Assembly (NCBI RefSeq): GCF_039555335.1
Contig: NC_092647.1
Span: 17,517,993 to 17,581,992 of the forward strand
Length of the DNA: 64,000 bases
DNA from: Amphiura filiformis
Taxonomy: Eukaryota; Echinodermata; Ophiuroidea; Amphilepidida; Amphiuridae
Direction of reading: 5' to 3'
Shown here: in pieces, positions 1 through 8,600 of the stretch
Position numbering within the stretch: position 1 is the stretch's first letter
Layout: each line of letters starts with the position of its first letter
The notes under the pieces: model-generated
What the model was told of the DNA's origin: nothing
What the model saw: only the letters and a program-made list of their open reading frames with translations
Database searches by the model: none
Made by a program: the position numbers and the translations under genes

Positions 1-363
1 CGGTAAGATTTTGACTCAAAATCGCGCGTTAGCTCAAGTGTGAGTCCGAATACAGTGCCAATTGCAGTGTTGTTATGCACCTTGACACATGAGCTTTGTC
101 TCATTCCAATAAAATTTCTGACACGAGTTGTGCTAGCCTACGTATGGTATAGCTTCAGAATACTTCCAGTTACTGATAATTATATACTACATTTAATGTT
201 GAAATCCATGCAGTAACAAAGAAATACAATTTACATAGACATCATGGTTCCAAATTCCAACACGATAGGAGAACGTCTTTTAAAAAAGCACGATTAAGCA
301 GTACCGTTTATACGTAAACTGATCTATGTTAATATGATAAACTTCTCACATTCTTGTGTTCTT
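1..363. other. Non-genic stretch
   Basis: AT-rich sequence with no ORF of note, no RNA gene and no clear repeat. It could be intron or intergenic DNA of the transporter locus that begins further right; nothing in it decides. Confidence 0.5.
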
Positions 364-390
364 ACAAGCCGACGTCAAACGTCGGCTTGT
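364..390. repeat. Perfect 12-bp inverted repeat
   Basis: The arm ACAAGCCGACGT (364-375) is followed by CAA and then its exact reverse complement (379-390). It would form a strong hairpin. It lies just before a CTTT microsatellite and has no gene beside it. It may be the tip of a foldback element, but no larger inverted repeat extends outward. Confidence 0.85.
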
Positions 391-407
391 GCTGTCTTCT
401 TCCAATT

Positions 408-409
408 CT

Positions 410-457
<48 letters not shown>
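408..457 (+). repeat. (CTTT)n microsatellite
   Basis: About twelve uninterrupted CTTT tetranucleotides. The ORF crossing it (a run of FFLS residues) is an artefact of the microsatellite, not a gene. Confidence 0.95.
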
Positions 458-458
<1 letters not shown>

Positions 459-559
459 TGGCAACCAATCAATTGCATCTAGCTCCGCAAGGGATTGACA
501 TATTTCAACCATACTTGACCCAAATGACCACTGGGCTAGGCCAAATCATCCATATGACT

Positions 560-1350
560 TTGACCTGGCTGTGACCTTTGACCTTGACCTTATGGCCAAA
601 AATGTTGATTTCACAAAAATGCTACTCCTTCCACAAATTACATGTGATGATGACATGGTTAAGTCATGTGACTCAACTTTAGTCAGTGTCTATAGGGTGG
701 TCACAGATAAGGGGTCAAAGGTCATTAAGGGTCTTTTCCGGTCTGAAAGCTAAAAATATTCAAAATTCACTGTCTTTACAAATTACATAGCAGAGAGTCG
801 CCATTAGCACACATGCATTGCTACTAGCCAGGGTCTTTAGGATGCCTACAGTTTTGGGGTCAAAGGTCATTAAGGGGTTACTTCCGGTCAAAAACCAAAA
901 TTATCAAAATGTTCAAAACATTTTTATCTCAAAATGTAAACAGACCAGAATAATATAACTAACATACATGAATTAGTGTTCCCTGATGTATGCATGGTAT
1001 TTTTTATTTTGGGGGTCAAAGGTCATTAAGGGGTCACTTCCTGTTTTAGCTGAATAACTTCAAGAATTTTTATCTCAAGAACTAAACATGTTAGAATTTT
1101 TTAATTAAAATTGGAACAATGCATTTTGTCGGTGTACATAAGGTTTTTTTTCTATTGAGGTCAAAGGTCATTATGGGGGTCAAAAGGTCACTCAAAAATT
1201 TTCAACAAATCAAAATCCATGTATAAGTTCCGATTAAGCTGAAATTCACCAGGAATATTTCTTATGACATCCTAAGCACAATGCAAGAGCAGTTGACCCC
1301 ATCCGTAACCCAGGGGTCAAGTTATAGGGGTCAAATTGCGGCTTGTAATC
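560..1350 (+). repeat. Degenerate ~150-bp tandem repeat with DR1-like motifs
   Basis: The motif GGGGTCAAAGGTCATTAAGG, or a close variant, recurs at about 711, 856, 1012 and 1157, giving spacings near 145-156 bp. Each is usually followed by a CACTTCC-type stretch. Related halves occur at about 575-590 (TGACCTTTGACCTTGACC, reverse sense) and at 1311-1345 (GGGGTCAAG, GGGGTCAAA). The sequence between motifs has diverged strongly, so this is an old tandem array. GGTCAAAGGTCA has the form of a direct repeat with one-base spacing (DR1) recognised by RXR/HNF4/COUP-type nuclear receptors. Binding is inference only. Confidence 0.7.
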
Positions 1351-1527
1351 AGCGTCTGTTGACTCTAGTTATAGTTATTTTGTTCCAAGGTTTGAACAAT
1401 ATTCTGATACTGTGAATCTCAGGTGAGAGTTCATAATGTTCACCAAGATTCTTTAATTTGTGAGCGGATTGAACAATTTGTCATTTGTTAGGAATAACTG
1501 GTTTTTGTTGTTGTTCAATATCTCTTT
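1351..1527. other. Spacer downstream of the GPCR fragment
   Basis: Lies just 3' of the minus-strand receptor stop codon. No canonical polyadenylation signal was identified with confidence and no other feature was seen. Confidence 0.4.
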
Positions 1528-2403
1528 TCAATTTCCGTTTTCAGCTCGTTTCTTTCTATAATCAGAAACGATGTCAGCAATTGTGTATATATATGGATTA
1601 ATGGCAGAATTAATGGGCAAAATAAATGCAACACACCATTCCAATACAGACGGGGATAGAGTAATTACCCTGGTTTGTACCAAAATCCCGATTACGATTA
1701 TCGGAGACCAACAGCAGAAGTCTGTAGCAACTATGGCTGACACTTTGGTTGTGAGCGTGATCTGTTCTTTCATTTCAAGAGAACGTCCAGATCGTTTGGC
1801 GGATTTGTAATATGCCCTCACTAATCCAATGTAACAACCAAGTATTACTAGGTAATATACACAGTTAAGGCCTAAGAAAATAGCTGTTGAATAAAAGAGT
1901 CCCGTAGTTAGATCCTTGAATACAGTATTATAAGAAGCCTGATCAAAACGATGATATTTGTAATTTATAATAATGAGGACATTTCTAGGTTCCATTTTTT
2001 CAGTTAAATATATCTTGGTCAGAGCTAGTGGTAGTCCAATGCAAACGTGTGAATTGTCATAAAATTTAAAAGACATTCCTGACAAAGCTGATGGAATAAT
2101 GCCCAATGCTAATGAAATAATCCATATCAAAATCACAACAATTGTGGTTGATTTTTTTCTTAATTTATGAGTAGTATAAGGAAACCTGATAGCAATTAAC
2201 CTGTCTATGCTTATCAATGTTACAAAGAACACAGAGGCTTCACTGGATATTATTGACAACGCTCCTGCAATTCTGCAGGTAATGCCATATCTCCAGGTTT
2301 CGGAATGCATTGGGAAATAATCACCGAAATATAAATCAGCTGAAGCAATGATCATAAGATAGATTCCCATAAGTAAATCTGATGCGGCAAGATTGCTCAG
2401 CAA
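1528..2403 (-). CDS. Rhodopsin-like GPCR fragment, LRR/relaxin-receptor or GRL101-like (TM2-TM7)
   Basis: The 291-codon open frame covers six of the seven helices of a class A receptor. TM2 opens with NLAASDLLMG, the wording typical of leucine-rich-repeat receptors (LGR, RXFP, snail GRL101). Trp37 and Cys43 precede TM3, and Cys121 in the second extracellular loop can form the usual disulfide. TM3 ends in IDRL in place of DRY. TM6 carries CWSP (231-234) and TM7 carries NPYIY (269-273). The frame then stops after a short basic tail. The first codon in the open frame is TTG, not ATG, and a TGA lies three codons upstream (2410-2412), so this is not a true start. TM1 and any leucine-rich ectodomain are missing. 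Either this is a last exon (an AG in GAACAG just upstream could be the acceptor) or a truncated copy. A TM1-like remnant in another frame around 2412-2455 (reading AFAIRFHCLNR) hints at a frameshift. Ligand unknown. It lies antisense to the SLC22 gene, 111 bp from that gene's first visible exon. Confidence 0.8.
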   Translation of the reverse strand: MLSNLAASDLLMGIYLMIIASADLYFGDYFPMHSETWRYGITCRIAGALSIISSEASVFFVTLISIDRLIAIRFPYTTHKLRKKSTTIVVILIWIISLALGIIPSALSGMSFKFYDNSHVCIGLPLALTKIYLTEKMEPRNVLIIINYKYHRFDQASYNTVFKDLTTGLFYSTAIFLGLNCVYYLVILGCYIGLVRAYYKSAKRSGRSLEMKEQITLTTKVSAIVATDFCCWSPIIVIGILVQTRVITLSPSVLEWCVAFILPINSAINPYIYTIADIVSDYRKKRAENGN

Positions 2404-2514
2404 TTCTGTTCAGGCAGTGAAACCTAATGGCAAATGCCCCAAATTCTAACAGTAACCCTTTCCGGACTAATGGCCCGTCGGACAAACGGTTTGTTGCCAT
2501 AATTTAATTCCAAG
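2404..2514. other. Spacer between antisense GPCR and transporter exon
   Basis: Short interval holding the putative minus-strand splice acceptor or TM1 remnant of the receptor and the plus-strand acceptor region (…CCAAG) of the transporter exon. No feature is certain. Confidence 0.4.
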
Positions 2515-2600
2515 TTCTTTTCCTTGAATATGGGAACCCCGTGGGATCTGTTTAAAACACCAAATATGAGAGCCAAGTCACTCAACCTGTTCTACAACTG
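2515..2600 (+). CDS. SLC22 exon ([10 protein letters not shown] segment, start of TM7)
   Basis: Reads …[21 protein letters not shown] plus TG of a split Trp codon. The donor is CTG|GTAAGC at 2601, phase 2. The 5' border is less certain: the only AG before the coding match that follows the in-frame TAA is at 2513-2514, with a weak pyrimidine tract. The frame is phase 0 there. The segment matches the conserved SLC22 stretch just before TM7. Confidence 0.75.
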
Positions 2601-5600
2601 GTAAGCATCGTGGTAAAATATTTTCCTCCGTTTTATTTTTCTTGTCAAGAGCAAACCGTAAAGAGACGCGTAGCCAGCGTCATTGCTCCAGATGGACAAG
2701 ATATACTTTCTCACAAGCTTCTGTTGAGGTTCGATGAGTGGTTTAAAAAAATATTTTGACTCAAAACGAACTTCTAGAGATAATCTATTCTCAGTTTGTA
2801 AGGACCGACAATGTTATTTTCCTAAATTCACAGCAAAACCATGATGTCCGTATCTTTGCACTGCAAAAAGCAATAGGTAACGTCGACCTCTATAGTCCTT
2901 ATGTGGCTAATACAAAGGGAGGGCTTAGAGTTATTTTGTATTCGTCACTATGCGATATCATGACGATATTGCTTTGTTAATACTTTTAACAGGTTTGTTA
3001 ACAACATGGTATACTACGGGCTGTCTCTAAGTACGTCAGGCCTTGGTGTTAATGACTACGTAGCAGCATTTGTGTCAGGCGCAGTTGAAGTTCCCGCCTA
3101 TATATCATGCTGGTTTATTTTGGATAGATTCGGTAGACGACTTCCGCTATGCATTTATATGGTTGGAGGTGGAATGGCTTGCATCCTAGCTGCACTTCTT
3201 CGTAAGAGAATTAAAGAAATTAAACACACCCCTCCCCCACCCCCGAAAAAAAATGAAAGTAAAAAAGAACATTATCCATTGATACACAAACATAAAAACA
3301 GTGGCGGTGGCACCATTAAAATTTAGTTAGGTGAGCATATTCTTTTACCGTTTTTATGGCTCCAAAAATTGTCAATTCCGATTTTTAGCCCAAACTGAAG
3401 GTGAATTTTGGTATGATGGACCAGTGCGCGCGTGTCATGTATAATTTTGCAATTTTTTTTTTTTTTTAAATGCACAGGGTAATCATTACTTTTTCTAGAC
3501 CTATGAGGATTTTGTGGAAAACTTTAGGGTGAGACGTGTCCCCTTGTCCTCAGCTTCCGTCGCCTGTGTTTAAAAAGTGAGCAACTATAGTGAGTAAATG
3601 TTGCCGTTATCCCGAACTAGTCCTAATTCAAAAATCCTAAACCCGAACTATTTCCCTAACCCTGGTCCTAATTGCTTGGTGTGCGGCAGAATATTCGTAA
3701 GTCTTTATATAAAGGCAAAGAAAAAAGACTCAAAGAAATGTTTTAATCACAACAACATTTAATATTTATAATTACATCGACCATCATGCTTATCATGCAA
3801 GGCGCTTTACCCCCACTTGCCTCTCTCTTCCCAGGGGTGAAATTGGGAGCAGTTAGGGATATTGTCCATTGAACGCCGCATAAACGTATGAGCATGACTT
3901 GGGCATTGTATGGTAGCCTTTTGATACACGTGAAATGCGCTGTATAATGCCAACATTAGTTAAGAATGATGTATATATTTATCACAATATTCGTTATTTT
4001 GTGAATGGCCAAGTTAAGGGGGTACTACACCCCTGGCCAATTTTGTGCCTATTTTGCATTTTTCTCAAAAATTAAAACGCATTGGTTACAAGTAAGATAT
4101 GTATATTATAGGGGCAAGGACTACAACTACTGCACTGAAAATTCAGCAACTCACGGCAAGTAGTTATTGATTTATTGATCAAATATTGGTTTTCCCTCAT
4201 TTTTGACTGTAACTCCACAACTGTTGTCTGTTTTGAAATAAAATTTCCAGTGCAGTAGTTGTAGTCCTTGCCCCTATAATATGCATATCTTACTTTTCAC
4301 CAATGGGCTATAAATTTTGAGAAATATGCAAAAATAGGCACAAATTTGGGCAGGGGTGTAGTACCCCCTTAATAGACCATGCACATCGGGATTTACAAAT
4401 TCCTTTACAGAATGCATTAAAGCCATATTATAACATTTTCATAAAAATAGATTACCATTTCTTTGCCATAAAATGTTAGCTTTTACTGTCATATATATGC
4501 CCTTTTATTTTTGAGCCGAACAACTAAGGCAAAGCAAAGAAAATTGGAATTTACTACCAGCGCCGTTGTCGCCAATTCGTATCACTTCTTCGGTCCTGTT
4601 ATGGTACGATCCTTTGTTGTGTAGATCACGGTTCCGCACGCCATATACGTACTGTGTTATGACATGTGTATACGTTCGACTAATCATTCCATCGTAATAA
4701 TAAAACGACGGTTCCTACGTTTTATTCAAAATTTCGGATTTTGATAAAACTACAGCACCGAGAGTCTTGATTTTTGCAGGGTATGTTGGGTTAATAAAGT
4801 ACAATATCATTTTCTTTTAACAGAAATATTGAGGGCGTCCCTCCTCAGCAAATGTTATAATATAGCTTTAACTGTATCCTGAAAAAGAATGTAGTAAACC
4901 ATTATCATAATAAGGTTTTTATCAGTATACTAATGAAATCCAATTTATTATAATTGACTATTTAGCACCTGGTGTAGGTCGTACCGTTGTGGCAATGATA
5001 GGCAAGTTTGGGATCACAGCCTCATTCAGCGTTGTGTATATATTTTCTGGAGAGCTTTTTCCAACGCCAGTCAGGTATGTATACAGACTTGCTGTTATGC
5101 ATAATGCAAAGTGCAGTTATGTCCACGGCAAATTCACCGTGACCTTTCCAGCCATAAACCCGCTTAGTGAATATTAAACCGAGATAATCGATTGTCCAAT
5201 GCAAATTTATTACCACGTGATAATATTAATCCAATGAGCGATCGAATTGTCCGCTACGGTCGACTAATCCAATCGATAATGACGCTATTGACATGTACGG
5301 GCGGAGCTCCACTGACCGAGTTTTGGGGGTATTTTTCAATGGTTTGCTGTCATTTACTCATCAAGGCTGTCCCCTGTTATTATAAGGACTATGCTAATGA
5401 TTTAAAGATTGACATGTAGAGAATAGACCATACTTGATTGAAAGAAAGTACTAAATTTGTACCTATTACGGTTTCGTGACACCCTCTTCCAAATGCGATC
5501 AAGCCAGGGCAGACCGGTGAAGCAAAATGCGCATTGGAATAACACGGGAGTTAACGGTAGGATTTTTGTCTCATACAAATGTATGGTCTCCCGTTAATAA

Positions 5601-8600
5601 AGCTTGCACCGGGTTGAAAATTCAGATATTTTGAAAAGAATAAGTAATTGAAACATAGAGCAAGTACTAAAATCATAGCTTTTATACTTTTTGATATATG
5701 ACGCTAACTAGTTCATCTTCTATATCTACAACACAGCGCTACCAGTAGGGGTCAATTGCCTATTGTGAGTGCCCCTGTGTTGTGTGCATACATGTAGGCA
5801 ACAATAATTGCATGATGGATGTCTGTACTATGTACGATATAATAAATTTCCCTATACTTTGTGCACATCAAATGACTCTATCTACCTTACGAAGCGATTC
5901 AAATTTTCAAAGTGATGTTTTCCTGAAAGACAAACAAACAAGCAAGTAAACAAACAAAAATAAATAAATTTATATTGGTGACCATTAACTTTTCGAGCTA
6001 CTGGACCTCGAATACTATAAACGTTGTTTACCCCATTTTCAGAATAGCACCACTCGTGATTTTACCTACTCCCCATTCCCGAAAAATACAGCACTAATTT
6101 TTTGGGATTAAAAAATTATTATGAAGTTCTGCCAAATGAAACGTAGCTCCATCCTAATTATTCATTTAGTCCTAATTGGATACAAAAGAAAAAGTTCACT
6201 ATTTTACTAATTTCTTGAAAAAATAGCCAAAAACATGCATTTGCGGCATGTTTTCTGATAATCGAGTCACAAAAATCACAGACTTGGAACAAGTCTAAGC
6301 ATTCAAAATCTTGAGTATGTGCCGAAATTTTGCTCTAATTTTCACTTTTTTGTGTTACTTTATTTAAATGGTTGGTCATAAGACTGAAATATGTCTTTTC
6401 CAAAAATTAGAATGCATAAACTGAAATTAGTCTTAGTACAAGTCTTTGGGATTGATTGTCACAGCATATGAAAAATACCCTAAAAACGCATGTTTTTGGC
6501 CCTTATTTCCAAAAGTTGTCTAAATATTAAAATTTGACTTTTATTAGTTAGGACTAACTAAAGGATCAGGATACAGCTATGTTTCATTTGGCAAAACATG
6601 ATAATATTTTTTTTATTAAAAAAATAGTTCTGTATTTTTCTGGAATACAGAGTAGATTGGCTGTCGGCTTGAGAAATAAATACCTGTATAAAAACCTAGC
6701 ATCTTTCTCAAATCTAGGCAGATGCTTAGATTCAAGCCTATATTTTATACCTGGCACAGTTTTTCAATAAAATCTGCCCATTTTATTTTGGTTGTTAATG
6801 TTGTAAATGTTAATGTTAACGCAGGCCGGGTGCAAACCATGGCAAAAAACCGCTTTGAACTGCAGCAACCTAGCCCTCTATAATAGTCAGCATTATACAA
6901 GCAGACGGTTTATTTGTTTCCTTGGTTCGGCAATATGAGAAAAACAACTTATTATTTACTTGTTACAGGAGCATCGGTATTGGCATGTCATCTATGTGCG
7001 CTCGTGTCAGTGGCATCATAGCTCCCTTTATCTTGACACTTGGTGACTATTGGTCGCCTCTTCCGTTTATATTCTTTGGTGTCAACTCCGTAGTAGCTGG
7101 TGTATTGGCGTTGTTTCTGCCTGAAACTTTGGGAACTAATCTGCCGCAGACCTTGGATGAGGGAGAGGCGTTTACTAGTAAGTGAATATGAATTTTGTGT
7201 TTTTTCACCCCCGTCTCTATTCATATATCGGTACCAAGAAGGCTAAAAGATCCAAGGATACAGCAAATATAATACCATTCCCCTCTCATACATAGCAATT
7301 ATACTTGCATTTACGCATACATTTCGAGGACCTGAAATATTTTAAAATCTAAAGTTCCACTGTAAACCGTTGTGTTTTCCTCACAAGGATAGTAATATCA
7401 CATCGCATTGACGTCACACATTAAGTTGATATCAATTCAACTGCTGCTGTGTAACGAATCGGCACTCTTGATCACATCACATTGACGTCATACGTTAAGT
7501 TAATATCACTTCAATTGCTGCTGTGTAACGAATTGGCACTCTTGACCACATCACATTGACGTCATACGTTAAGTTGATATCACTTCAACTGCTGCTGTGT
7601 AACGAATCGGCACTCTTGATCACTTCACATTGACGTCACATGTTAAGTTGATATCACTTCAACTGCTGCTGTGTAACGAATCGGCACTCTTGATCACTTC
7701 ACATTGACGTCATACGTTAAGTTGATATCACTTCAATTGCTGCTGTGTAACGAATTGGCACTCTTGATCACTTCACATTGACGTCACATGTTAAGTTGAT
7801 ATCACTTCAACTGCTGCTGTGTAACGAATCGGCACTCTTGATCACTTCACATTGACGTCATACGTTAAGTTGATATCACTTCAATTGCTGCTGTGTAACA
7901 AATTGGCACTCTTGATCACATCACATTGACGTCACATGTTAAGTTCATATCACTTCAACTGCTGCTGTGTAACGAGTCGGCACTCTTGATCACATCACAT
8001 TGACGTCATACGTTAAGTTGATATCACTTCAACTGCTGCTGTGCAACGAATCGGCACTCTTGATCACTTCACATTGACGTCATACGTTAAGTTGATATCA
8101 CTTCAATTGCTGCTGTGTAACGAATTGGCACTCTTGATCACATCACATTGACGTCATACGTTGTTGATATCACTTCAATTGCTGCTGTGTAACGAATTGG
8201 CACTCTTGATCACATCACATTGACGTCATACGTTAAGTTGATATCACTTCAATTGCTGCTGTGTAACGAATTGGCACTCTTGATCACATCACATTGACGT
8301 CATACGTTAAGTTGATATCACTTCAATTGCTGCTGTGTAACGAATTGGCACTCTTGATCACATCACATTGACGTCATACGTTAAGTTGATATCACTTCAA
8401 CTGCTGCTGTGTAACGAATTGGCACTCTTGATCACATCACATTGACGTCATACGTTAAGTTGATATCACTTCAACTGCTGCTGTGTAACGAATCGGCACT
8501 CTTGATCACTTCACATTGACGTCATACGTTAAGTTAATATCAGTTCAACTGCTGCTGTGTAACGAATCGGCACTCTTGATCACTTCACATTGACGTCACA

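Larger units (their letters stand above)
5075..6968 (+). other. SLC22 intron, 1894 bp, holding a diverged satellite-module copy
   Basis: The first ~760 bp have no recognised feature. From about 5836 to 6822 the intron holds a diverged copy of satellite module A, split by an inverted-repeat transposon. It ends at the TTGTTACAG acceptor at 6968. Confidence 0.75.

Noticed and set aside
356..753. Two short ORFs near the left edge
   Set aside because: One is mostly CTTT microsatellite; the other runs through the degenerate tandem repeat.
1571..1810. 79-codon plus-strand ORF
   Set aside because: It is the antisense shadow of the GPCR coding frame (TM6-TM7).
2756..2980. 74-codon plus-strand ORF as a possible transporter exon
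   Set aside because: It has no SLC22 wording and lies between two exons that join perfectly by phase through a split Trp codon, so it is intronic.
4989..5216. ORF ends beyond the TM10 exon and the minus-strand ORF at 5022-5216
   Set aside because: The plus-strand reading runs past a good GTATGT donor into intron; the minus-strand ORF is its shadow.
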